DNA from: Siphonodentalium dalli
Taxonomy: Eukaryota > Mollusca > Scaphopoda > Gadilida > Siphonodentaliidae
Assembly (NCBI GenBank): GCA_032622095.1
Contig: CP136062.1
Coordinates: 154,374,875 to 154,438,874, forward strand
Direction of reading: 5' to 3'
DNA length: 64,000 nucleotides
Shown: positions 23,914 through 35,430 of the stretch, one piece after another
Position numbering within the stretch: the first letter of the stretch is position 1
Layout: each line of letters begins with the position of its first letter
Position numbers and translations under genes: made by a program
The notes under the pieces: generated by a model
The model's input: the letters and a program-made list of their open reading frames with translations, nothing else
Told to the model about the DNA's origin: nothing
Databases searched by the model: none

Positions 23914-24790
23914 TAGCTGGTGGACCCGACTTCGTCCGGGGTGTTCCCCTCTGATTTTCGGAGAATTGCGCGATTTAACCTTGAATTGACCATTTTAAAG
24001 GTGAACGTCATGTCGGGTCACGATTTGACCCGTCCAAAACACTCCCCGGACAAAAGTCACGACAAAAGTACCCGTCGAAATCCGCCCGGCTTACCAGATT
24101 TGACCTTGAATTGACAATTTTGAATGTCAAGATCAGGTCAGGGTCATGATTTGACCCACCCGAAACACTCCTGTGACAAAAGTAACAGTAGGTATTAAAT
24201 TTCGTTGAAATACTTCCGTTTTACCAGATTTGACCTTGAATTGATCTCTTTTAATGTCAAAGTCAGGTCGGGATCAAGATTTGACCCGTCCAAAATACTC
24301 CCTGGAAATAATTTCCCCTAGGTATCAAATTTCGTCAAATCTGTCCGGCAGTTTTCCCGGCCATAGCGAACAGACAAACAGACAGACAAATGTCCAAAAT
24401 ATATATTAAACTAGCTGATGTACTCGACTTCGTTCGGGCTATTTAGGAATTTATTTGTGATCGCCTCCATCTGGACAGTACCCAGTATATACAGCGTCTG
24501 GCCAAACTATTGTTCAATTGGTCCAGAAACATGCCTATATCAACACGTTCGAGAACATGGAATTGGACCCGTCCATATTTCTCCCGGGATCGAAGTAGTC
24601 CTACACACAAATTTTTAGTCGGATCGGTCAAGGTCCAGAAACATGCCTATGAGCGAGGTCAAGTTGACACGTTAAATACCAAATCCGAGTCGGATCAGTC
24701 GAGCAGTGTTAGAGTCTATAACACATACAGACATGCATTCATGCATACACACATACATACAGACAGGTGTTCCAAAATGTATAATCGATA
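23914..24790 (+). repeat. Two related repeat elements with TGACCTTGAATTGA sub-repeats and (CAGA)n tails
   Basis: Both start with a TAGCTG...CCGACTTCG/CTCGACTTCG head (23914 and 24412) and end in CAGACAGACA or CATACAGACAG tails followed by TCCAAAATRTATA. The first contains three sub-repeats of about 125-130 bp (starts near 23972, 24097 and 24227), each with TGACCTTGAATTGA and a later GATTTGACCC. Confidence 0.6.
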
Positions 24791-24915
24791 GCTACAACAA
24801 TTCTGTGGTAGATAGTTCACGGCCGACCTGATGCATGCATCTTAGTTTTCTTGTATATATATATCCGTGGTATGACAACCGCATAAAACATCTGCATACA
24901 AATTATAAAAAAAAG

Positions 24916-26635
24916 CGAGCGTCGCACAGCGACCGCATTTGTCTTCCCTCCACGCAATAATAATAACAAACACCAAAACTACTTTTGGAAACCAGCCGCG
25001 AGCGACTCAGCCCCATTTATTGATGACGACTTATTTACAAAGTATGACCTGACCACCTTAAATTGCCTCCCCAGTAACAATGGCATATTCGCGGGCCAGA
25101 AAAAAACCGCCATTTTATGTATATCTTTTTTAATTCATGGCGGAAATCTGTGACCAGGACCTGTGCGAACTCCATCTACGGGGTGAAATGCTGGTCCTCA
25201 TTTCGTTTTGAAAAAAATAAAAAGTAATACAATAATTTAAAATTGTGATGTGACCCTGTCATGACACGTTTATATCTGTTCTTAATTTTTATCAGACAGT
25301 TTGAGAAAACAAAAACATACGCAATGAAAAATCTCTAAGCCGAGTTATGTTTGTTACGCCCGTATTTTACTTTCAAATTGAATATATGTTTTATATATTC
25401 GAAAACCAAACATTCTTCCAATAACTCATGACAGAGACACCCGACGATTTCAAATGTATATATATAATTCTACATGTATTTCACCATAAACACATATTTC
25501 ATTCAAAAATGACATGAATATAAACAACCCAATGTTCCTAAATCGAAACATGTGACGTGATGGGGTTAAATCCATTAATTCGAAGAACCGACTTTTGATT
25601 TATAACATTTTCTCCAACTATATACCATCGTATGAATACATAATTTTTTAATAATAAAATTATTAAGAAAGTTGACAGACCGAGTGTCACGCTAGAAATA
25701 AATTTTCGCTACGAACATGTGACCTTCCAAACCAATTACGATACCTGATTGGCTAACCACCTGTCACGTGTTCGTAAACAACTCACTTGCCCCCAAGTTT
25801 AGATACGCTAATTTCCCGCGCTATGTGTCGTTATTATTAACCCCGTGACCGGCAAGACAAATGTTTTGCACTATTACTCCGAAACGTGGAAAACTATTAA
25901 TCCCGTCGGGTCGCTAAAACATGACAGCTAGAGAGACACGTTTGTAGTTATTTACCAAAACTAAGAATAGAACCAAAACAAGATCACGTGCCCGATTGGG
26001 TCAGTTGCTAATTAAAGATTTGATGGATCATGCGGATCGATACACAAATTCCATTGGTGGGATTAACATGCAGTACTATATGATCATTAATAAGATTTAA
26101 TAAGTAAACATCTGCCTGGTAATTTATTCGCAATGTTACCAAAAACTCTCAGCAGCATCAGGGTAATATATAACCAGGGCGCTGATCGTTCTCAGTAAAT
26201 CGGGAGAGCGGAACTATATCGCCGGAGGCACGTGATCAAGTCGTGAGAGGGTCAAGGTCTTTTCGCAAGATTCGAAAATTGGGGAAAGTATGTTTTTGTT
26301 TGAAATTAACCCCCCCCCCCCCACCCTCCCCCTTTTTTTGTTTGTTTGTTTGTTTGTTTTGTGATCCTGCGGCATTCGCTTGGCACTGACCAGCAGACAT
26401 CACTAACCAGGGGGTCTGGTGTCTCGTTTCAGGTCCGGGTTCCCACGGACTCCGCTTGTTTGCTTGTTGCCATGGCGCATTGTGGGCCAAAAAAGGAAGA
26501 CGCGAAGCAAGAAATGGATAAATGGACAGTGAACATCCTACCAATAATTTCACGACTACTTTTTTGATTAATAATTCATTAAATAAAGGTGGTCAATCAG
26601 GCAGACCTGTCTTTGTTGTGTTACGACCCTGCGGG
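24916..26635 (+). mobile_element. Dispersed non-autonomous element, long copy (about 1.72 kb)
   Basis: It has the same left end (CGAGCGTCGCACAGCGACCG) and right end (GTTACGACCCTGCGGG) as 18487-19246. The left flank is ATAAAAAAAAG and the right flank ATAAAAG, consistent with a target duplication. The segment at 24941-25899 is absent from the short copy. No transposase-like frame was found, so the family is unassigned. Confidence 0.65.
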
Positions 26636-28656
26636 ATAAAAGTTACTCTTAACAAATATTTTTCATTTCCCTTTGAATCTAAAAATGAGCTATGTGTGTC
26701 CTGATGACATCGCCGATTTATTTTGATTATTGCTACACGTAGAGCGGTGGTCGATAATACACGAGTTATGTCGGCTCACATAAAAAAATCGCCGCCTGAC
26801 GATCATTGCTCTCATTGGATTAACTCGACGTGAACGCATGGTCGCAGTCATGCATCGATAACCACTCGACAGTAAGCGCAAAGCTCCCCATTTTGGCGAT
26901 GTACTCGTGGAACTCATACAAGTCTAAGATCCATATGCGAATATAAGGCCAATGGTTATAGACACTAAGATACATGCGCTGATTCGCCCACCCCCACCCC
27001 AGACGCTATCCAGCATCACTGTCACACAATAATGTCAACTCGGACTCGGCTCTTTCTCGATAACCTCTCAATGCCGTACATAAAGATTGCACAAGCCCAC
27101 ATCTTTTTGTTCCGGACTGTAGAAAATTGTCGATAACCAGTCTAAATGAGCGGGAACTTAACTTACTACTTAAGTAGGACTTAATCTTTTTTTGTGAAAC
27201 GCGTTCTTGAAACGGAAAAGTTACATCATAAGATCCACCTTAGATCTTAGATTAAGTCCATCTTAAGATAATATTATGACCTTACTTCATGAAACAGGCC
27301 CCAGAATCTTAAAGATAAGCTAGTCAGACATGTCTGATATCTAATTATCCGCATAGTCAGATAGTATAACGTATAACTTTTTACAAGGTGTTTGTGTTCG
27401 ATATTGTTTTTGGCTGGCTTCAAAGCATTGTGCACGGAGTTATGGATCTACAATGGAGAGTATATATTCTGTACTTTGCAGATAGCATATACTGTCAATT
27501 GGGCTCAAAACAGGAGAAAACACTTACCACCTTTTTGAAAGAAATATGTTTGTTTAATCTTTGTTTATTTATTTAATGGCAATTTCTTAATTTATTTACC
27601 AGCATCGGTATGCTCAAATGACTCCTCATCGTAGCATTTCAATCAGCCTTCAAGTCAAGCTCGAAGGGGTGACTCACATATAATGTTCATCCGTTTCACC
27701 AAACATGATGCCGTACCATGCACACGCTATAAACATATAACCTATAAATATATCTATATTTGCTCCATACATGAATTTCTTTATGAGGATCTCGGCGGCA
27801 TCAACTTATCCAACTCAAGAATATATGGCTACTACTGTATCAAGGTGACTCACCTAGGAGACTAGCGTAGATGCATGCTTCGATTATTGTGATGAAGGAA
27901 GTTACATTTCAGTAACTTCAAGCAGTAATATATTAGCTCATACATTAAGTTTATTTATTATATTGTTCGAAATTTCCATCGAGTCCCTCTTTTTTTTAAA
28001 AGACAACAATTAAGTGGAAAGCTCGCTAGGAGGGGTAATACATCATTTAAATTGGCCAACAGATATATGATTAAAGTTTATATTTAATAGTGAATAATGG
28101 TGCGATAGTCATGGTAGGACTAACTTTGCTTGCTCTGGCACGTCCAAAATACAGCAAATGCGATAGATACTTACCATGTCCTAAAACCACCAGCTAAATA
28201 CAATTGTGAACACGTCAGAACAGCAAAAATTATCTAAAAACCTATTTGAATACGTTGAAATTTATTAGGCGTTTTGCTTTCTTCTTTCAATGGACAACAT
28301 GTTGATACACCTGAGCCTGGAAGCAAGAGTGAGCGCATGGTGATGTGATTCATTGGGACGCACCCACAAGGGGTGAATGTGACGTTCGGCCAGACATATA
28401 CGCGCACGGAACGAAGCTAGATTGACTGCACATCGAAATTGGGGAAGCTGGATCAACCAGAATGTTGACATGTCAGCAATGTGTTGATTTGTTTTATTGT
28501 GGACGAATATATTTTGTCCTGTATATGCTTTGTATGTTAACTCGTTACCCATTGAACTCTCCATAATAAGAAACTGTATGGAGATAATTTGATATTGAAG
28601 TTCAAATTCCAAGCGATTTTATTTAACATTATCTATAAATATATAAAAGAGTCCTA

Positions 28657-28706
<50 letters not shown>

Positions 28707-28828
28707 ACACATAAACCATCACTGGTTCCACGTATGAAGAACAATGTCGATTATCGCTTCAAATTAAGTCGGCACTACAATAATGATGTGTGGGACAAAG
28801 CGGGCACCAAATGCGTAGCCCCAGGGGC
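26636..28828. other. Non-coding; one inverted dispersed repeat and an (AT)n tract
   Basis: 27119-27303 is a reverse-complement copy of 60186-60382. An (AT)n run lies at 28658-28702. Remaining sequence shows no gene; several weak donor-like GTAAGT sites on the minus strand could not be tied to coding exons. Confidence 0.4.
27119..27303 (-). repeat. MITE-like dispersed repeat (partner at 60186-60382)
   Basis: On the minus strand it begins GGGGCCTGTTTCATGAAG and contains AAGGTGGATCTTATGATGT, TTTTCCGTTTC and GAACGCGTTTCA, then AAGTTAAGTTCCCGC. The same order of blocks appears on the plus strand at 60186-60382. Confidence 0.75.
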
Positions 28829-30741
28829 CTATACTATAGAATACATTTGTTGTAATAGCAGGCTTATTTGAGCCGTACAGAAGGTGTCGAGTACTATGGA
28901 CCACTGTAATCTAGCAGCGAAAGCGATTTCTTGTAAATCACAAAAAGACAGCAAATCGAGTACTATTGACCACCGTTCGTTAAACGCACATCTAAAATAT
29001 TTGTCAAGGGAAATTACTCTAATGATATATGCGAATGATATGGCAATGCCTATGTGTGTCAGTTGGTGAGTGATTTAGTTGATGCATAAAGGTACATTAT
29101 GTGTGACTAGTTTCAGATACTTGGGTTATGTTAACCACAATTGCGCACGATGAAAAGTAATTCGTTCGGTATCGTGTGGAATACTTACCATTTTCAGATG
29201 TTTTATGTTACATGTTTATTAACGGTTTGTCGAAAAAGGTCGGCAAGCACACATATCAGTTGCTCTTCAAATGGCCACATCAACTTTATATAGCAATATT
29301 ACCAAGGATGGAACCTGATTTGTCTAGCTAGCTTTGGGCAGGGACAGCGGCTGAAATATTAGAAGTGGGAACATCTAGACCTTAATTGTTATATCCGTTC
29401 CAACCGATATAAACTGCCTGCAAATCTCCGATAACATACACCAACAATTTTATGTCAACTATACTATTAATTTGTTATGTTTATGTATCTGTGTGTATTG
29501 TCTTTGTGTTGGAATAAAGTATGTTTAAACAAAAAAGGTTGAGGTACCATGCAGCTGGAAAAATTCAACCCATGATGGGGTGCGATGGCTGTTCTCGGAC
29601 TTGGTATTTTCGACCTGTGTCAAGGATGGGTGTTCATTTGGAAATTCCAATGTGGACCAACACTCCCTCGTCCAGGGTCTCCGGGGACACGCAACCTCGA
29701 CCTTCCATTTATACCCAATTAAGCGGCTGAATTTAGGTAAACATATGACATTTAGTTTATAACCAACACGCACTACTACATTGGTAAGTTAAGGATCATG
29801 GGACCCCGATTTTTTCTGAGAATTCACTCATGGAACTTTCTGTGCGGCACTATTGGCCAAATTAAATTGTTTAGACCACAAGGTGATTGCAAACTTCTTG
29901 AGCACACAAATGCCATTCGGTTCAAATATGTTACATAATGTCATGGTAAATATTTGGGGTCCACTGATTCTTAACGCAACTTAGCCTGAAATGATCAGTA
30001 ACTGTTTCAACACGAAATGCCACCACCCCCGATTCACCACATATACCCGTGTACCTTCGCACAAAGATCGTTTATACGTTTTGAGCACAAGCCCGACAAC
30101 TGTAACTCTTTAATTCCATTATTAATTAAAATCTAGGCCGCTGACATGGCTATCTCCTTTCAACTCTATTGAACGTAAACCACCTCAATGGGTTAACAAT
30201 TGAGATTCCGTGACTGCATTACAAAGAACATGTACCCAGCTAATCGCACTCACAATTATCCACACGAAAAATTGTCGTGATCACGGCGTGAAAAATCAAT
30301 AATGTAGCCTATGCAGTTGTAATCTAATACTGAATTTTTACAAAAATGGTATTATAGCTGTACTATAGAACCCGCTTAGACCGTACTTTATCATTCCGTA
30401 TTGCGAATTTTTACATATTACAAAGCTGTAGCGTTAGAGTACTATGAAAACATGAACATATGAAACTTCCAGGGCCCCTTTTTCTCCACCAAAAGCAAAG
30501 ATTTTCCGGCCAAGTGAATCCCGGCATATAGATCGTTCGCCAAAAAAGATCATATAAGTCATTACATATCGATGTATTTTGAATATAAAGAGTTTTGGGC
30601 ATATGTTGAGTTTCAATCTACAATGAAAGAAATACACTAATAGAAATACAGTCGAATACTATAGAACACAAAATATGTATTACAAAATCAGTAAATCACA
30701 AATTAACGCTGATATTACAAAAATTGTATTCTATAGTATAG
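28829..30741. mobile_element. Candidate TIR element with TA-type target site
   Basis: CTATACTATAGAATACA at 28829-28845 is exactly inverted at 30725-30741. The similarity continues inward for roughly 45 bases with gaps (TGTAATA.CAG shared). If the terminus is CTATAGAATACA, it is flanked by TA on both sides. Internal copies of TCGARTACTAT.GAMCAC occur near 28887, 28968 and 30652. No transposase was seen. Boundaries are inferred. Confidence 0.45.
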
Positions 30742-32353
30742 AAAAAAAAGAACTTACCCATTAATGTCATATATCATGCAGATTGAAGCGTAGTTCTTAT
30801 ACAAGTTTTTTTTTATGTATTTGCCAATTGAACATATCGAATGTGACTCAAATCCATGGCGATTAAAAGGAAGCGGTCAAACATGATTTTTCACAAATTT
30901 CACGAAATGTTTACACATAAATTAAACCTTTACTGATCCATATTTCTAAGAAAACTGGCGATAATCGTTTCATATTATATCAGGGCAATATTCGAGGAAC
31001 ACATTATAGGTTCATGATTTTCAACCATTGGTGGATTTAATATATTGTTAGCAAATTTCAGAAAAACGTAATTTTACCCGATTTTACGGATAAAAATGCG
31101 CTTAAAATGTTGCCATGCACGCCGAACATATAGCTGTACACGATCTTTTCCAAGTGCGCAATAATTATGATAACAAATCGAAATAAATTGGTTCCAACTT
31201 GTTCTATACCCGACCACGGGGTCATGTCACAGTGTTGGGCCAAAGCCACACTTCTACTAGACTAAAATGGACATCCGTCGCTCTATATTGACTTCGAATT
31301 ATTTACTTACCAAGTACGAAACAAAAGAGAAACAGTTGTTTGAACATGGTTGTATCTTAATATTAAGAACAGTTCTGGAAACTAGAGCATGCACTCAGAA
31401 CCACGCCTGCATTGGCACTCCAGCGATTGGCGTTAATATAGTTGCAATGATTGTGTTAGGAATTATCAGGAACGCCCCCTTTTCTTTGCCTCAGAAAATC
31501 TTAAGGTGGCTCAGAGGTGGGCTTATGTTTGCAATGTTTTTCAATATATATCATCCATAACCTATAGCTGTATCATCATGACACGTGGGTGAAAAGATTA
31601 AGCGACATGATATTATACAACAGGGCACGAACAGAGGTAACAGTTAAAACAATTTAATTGAAAGAAACTATTATTGAATTTTTATCTGCCATCTCCGTTC
31701 CAGCGTTTGCAACTCTATATATTAACTCTGACTAATTTTCAGCTCTGGGGAAATTGAGCTTTCTGTGAAAGTGGAAAACTACAGCATCACATATTCCAAG
31801 TTTCTTTCGACGTAAACCAGCTTGTGAAATCGGAAGCGATAATACGTACGTCGACGTTCGGTTGTCTTATGCGTAAATCATCATCTCCTCTAAAATCACC
31901 AATGCCGATATAAAATGTAATTGTGAACGTAGCCCGGTTTATTCCATAGAAAGCATTATATTTGTTTTTAACTCCTCGTGAGTGTAAACTGAAAGTATAG
32001 TATTATAATGTGAAAAATATATTTTGTTACAATGTTTACATAAAATTATACGAACTCATTTGATCTCGCGAATTGTGAGGTCACAACTAATTTGTGCATA
32101 TTGTGAGCGTAATTTAAACGGACATGGCTCATTCGAACCCTAAAATGTATGTATATATACGTAATCCGAGAAAAGGGGTCTCAAAACATGCATATATGCA
32201 AACTATTCCCGAACTAATTCGTCGATATAGCGCTAAAAAACGCATTTTGCTAGTTATATTTTGCGTAAATTTGATATTGTTTCGCTGTTCCGTTTAAATT
32301 TTTCTAATCAGCCGATCTTCCGAGTGATGCCGGCAACGCTCGTGTGTTGTCGT

Positions 32354-32441
32354 TGCATTCTCGATACCGCCATGTTTGTGACGTAATATTTTTCAAGTGC
32401 ATTCTCGATACCGCCATGTTTGTGACGTAATATTTTTCAAG
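32354..32441 (+). repeat. 44-bp perfect tandem duplication
   Basis: TGCATTCTCGATACCGCCAT and what follows is repeated exactly at 32354 and 32398. Each copy carries a GTGACGTAA motif, which is CRE-like. Confidence 0.92.
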
Positions 32442-32789
32442 TTTCCGCAGCGTCTCTATCATTTTCGGTACGCGATAATGTGTTTCCGTTGGATCTTATT
32501 TGTCCATGCGAGAATAATAACCTCTGTTGACAAGGATGTAACGATAGAACGGTTTTCCAGTTTGATACACAATGTCAACATGAATTTTAGTCATTTACAT
32601 TGATCCTTGGAACACATTGATTTTTCTCAAATATACTCTAATCGCAATTTTGTAGGCAATAATTTTCAGTTGAGTGTGCATGTCGATGAACTGCACTTAG
32701 TTAAATTCCGTAGTTCTTTTTAAAGGTACTCAATCCGATCAGACGGTCCCCATACCATAAAGATACAACAGCAACAACATTTCTTCAAA

Positions 32790-33000
32790 ATACCCTTTAG
32801 TTATCAGAATCGATGTATTGCAACAACATAATGCTAATCACTGTCAACTATAGTATATCAAATTTCCAAAAACTTGTTGTTTATCAATATTTTGTTCAAC
32901 AAAATATGGCCGTATTATCACTAAAGGATCAAACAAATTTACCGTATTACCACTTGACTTTAGAGTTATCCATCTTCATCCGCAATTTTGTCGGAGACCC
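32790..33000 (+). repeat. Dispersed repeat, copy 2 (partner at 12843-13030)
   Basis: It shares TTATCAGAATCGAT, GTCAACTATAGTAT and TTTAGAGTTATCCATCTTCA with the copy near 12.9 kb, in the same order and orientation, with longer spacing between blocks. Confidence 0.65.
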
Positions 33001-33354
33001 TCCGTTTGACCACGTGTTTCTGGGCCACATATTATTACACAACTCGAGAAATAACAAACTTCAACCATCGATATCTGAACACTCTGAGCTTTGGCGGGTG
33101 GGATCCTCGACTCAAGTCTAATATTTTGTTAACCCCCGAAGCCAGAGAAACACTATTTTAGGACCGAAATGAAAATTGGGAAAATAGTTTCTACCTCTAA
33201 TAAAAAGGAACGATATTGAAAACAGTCCATGGGCGTAGCCAGCTAGGGTTCGATGGGTTCGGACGAACCCGCCCTTGAAAACAGATGTGCCCTCGTCGCC
33301 CGACTTCCAGGGTTCGAGGGGTCGTTGGCTCGGGAAATTTCTGGGGTTCGTTAA

Positions 33355-34556
33355 TGCCACCGTTCCATATCCCCGATTTTCCACCCCGAATGTTCCCGAA
33401 TGACTCCCGAATCATAATTTTGCAAAAATCGTGGAGTAATTTCGGGACGAGTCGGGACTGTGAATTTTTACCCCCGAACATGATCGGGGATATCGGTGCT
33501 ATCGGGGTCGATTCTGGACTCCCTCCCGACAGTTTTGAAATGTTCAAAACTATCGGGAACCAAGCCGAATCGCTCCCGATTTGTCAATCATTGGGAGAAA
33601 TTCGGGAGCAATTCGGCACCTATTCGGGAGTAGTCGGCAACATTCGGCTGGATATTCTGGAGTAGTCGGCAGTATTCGGTAGGTTATTCCCGAATTCGCC
33701 ATCAAATTGCGTCCCGAATAACGTCATGACTCCCGAATACCTTCCCGACTATTCCAGAATGCTTTCCCGATCAGTCCAGAACATCTTCCAGAACATCTTC
33801 CCGACTATTCCCGAGTGCCTTCCCGATGACATTCAGAAGTATAAATTCTTATACGTATTGCAGGAATAATCAGTACAGTACAGTTGTTGACAGACATGGT
33901 GAGGATTAAAACCACAAAACGTAAGAATCCTCCTCCGCCGGAGTCTGCCGATGAGGATACGCAAGAGGTGCGCACGGGGGAGGAAGAGGAAGCTTCTCAA
34001 CCCCAAAAATCCCGCAGTATAAACATTCAGTTGACCGCATTATCATCTCTGACACCATTTCTGACATATCTGTATATCGATTTAGCTTGAACGTCAGGTA
34101 TGGAATGGTGGATGTGCTGATGTGTGGCTGCTTTTATACTGAGATCCGGTGTATCTGCAAAATTCGGCATCGATTCGGGACGTTCGGCAGCAATTGAATA
34201 CCAATTCGGTATTTATTCGGCATCAATTCGGTACCAGTTCGGCATTGATTCGGGGTATTCGGCAACAATTCGGTGTACGTCGGTAGTAATCTGGGCAATT
34301 CGGCAGCCACTCGCACGAAATTTCGGTATCAGTTCGGGATAATTCTTGATCATTCGGGAAGAAATTCGGAAGTATTCTGGAATACTCGGCAATGTTCGGA
34401 ACGATTAAATTTTGTCATAATTCGGCATCAGTTCGGCGGCTTTTTGGAATAAAACTCGTCCAGAATTCTCTCGAATGCTGCCGATTTGGTCTGGTCCCGC
34501 ATTGGTGCCGAATACACTAATTCGGGACAGAAAATCGGGAATATGGAACCGGGGCT
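33355..34556. mobile_element. PIF/Harbinger-like element, longer copy
   Basis: Termini are related to AGCCCCGGTTCCATATCCCC; the left one is worn (TGCCACCGTTCCATATCCCC), and the right is the inverted GGAATATGGAACCGGGGCT. TAA flanks both sides (33352-33354 and 34557-34559), fitting the 3-bp duplications of PIF/Harbinger. Both sub-terminal halves are packed with TTCGG/CCGAA motifs. A segment absent from the shorter copy (about 33703-34121) carries an open start, MVRIKTTKRKNPPPPESADE, at 33896. Confidence 0.68.
33896..34090 (+). pseudogene. Short acidic/basic ORF start inside the Harbinger-like element
   Basis: The methionine at 33896 begins a basic-then-acidic peptide (VRIKTTKRK, then SADEDTQEVRTGEEEEA) that closes after 64 codons. 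Splicing before the end is possible (an AATCCCGCAG site follows). It could be the N-terminus of a Harbinger-associated protein, but no DDE or Myb motif is present, so this is inference. Confidence 0.3.
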
Positions 34557-34638
34557 TAAATTAATACATGATCACCGAGTTGCCCGAGCCAACGAACCGT
34601 CGAAACATGCATGGAAGTCAGGCGACGAGGGAACTTAA

Positions 34639-35430
34639 AGCCCCGGTTCCATATCCCCGATTTCCCACCCCGAATGTTCCCGAATGACTCCCGAATCATA
34701 ATTTTGCAAACATCGTGGAGTAAGTTCGGGACGAGTCGGGACAGTGAATTTTTACCCCCGAACATGATCGGGGATATCGGTGCTATCGGGGTCGATTCGG
34801 GACAATTCCGGACTCGCTCCCGACAGTTTTGAAATGTTCAAAACTATCGGGAACCAAGCCGAATCGCTCCCGATTTGTAAATCATCGGTATAAATTCGGG
34901 AGCAATACGGGAGTAGTCGGCAGTATTCGGCAATATTCGGGTGGATATTCTGGAGTAGTCGGCAGTAATCGGTATGTTATTCCCGAATTCGCCATGTGTG
35001 GCTGCTTTTATACTGAGATCCGGTGTATCTGCAAAATTCGGCATCGATTCGGGACGCTCGGCAGCAATTGAATACCAATTCGGTATCTATTCGGCATCAA
35101 TTCGGTACAAGTTCGGCATTGATTCGGGGTATTCGGCAACAATTCGGTGTAAGTCGGTAGTAATCTGGGCAATTTGGCAGCCACTCGCACGAAATTTCGG
35201 TATCAGTTCGGGATAATTCTTGATCATTCGGGATGATATTCGGAAGCATTCTGGAATACTCAGCAATGTTCGGGACGATTAAATTTTGTCATAATTCGGC
35301 ATCAATTCGGCGGCTTTTTGGAATAAAATTCGTCCAGAATTCTCTCGAATGCTGCCGATTTGGTCTGGTCCCGAATTTGTGCCGACTATACTAATTCGGG
35401 ACAGAAAATCGGGAATATGGAACCGGGGCT
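34639..35430. mobile_element. PIF/Harbinger-like element, shorter (internally deleted) copy
   Basis: Clean inverted termini AGCCCCGGTTCCATAT (from 34639) and ATATGGAACCGGGGCT (to 35430) are flanked by TAA at 34636-34638 and 35431-35433. It aligns with the longer copy on both sides, but at GAATTCGCCAT (about 35000) it jumps across 418 bp present in the longer copy. The join lies at a shared AT dinucleotide. Confidence 0.77.

Larger units (their letters stand above)
30742..33227. other. Non-coding; short tandem duplication and an old dispersed repeat
   Basis: A 44-bp duplication lies at 32354-32441. The partner of the repeat at 12.8-13.0 kb lies at 32790-33000. The plus-strand frame at 31267-31560 (97 codons) has a mildly hydrophobic centre but no recognisable domain. 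Confidence 0.4.

Noticed and set aside
26690-26917. Possible inverted repeat with ACATCGCC and GGCGATGT
   Set aside because: Only eight bases pair convincingly and no target duplication flanks it.
31267-31560. 97-codon plus-strand frame with a hydrophobic middle
   Set aside because: No splice context, homologue or motif that I can recognise; length is within chance for this composition.
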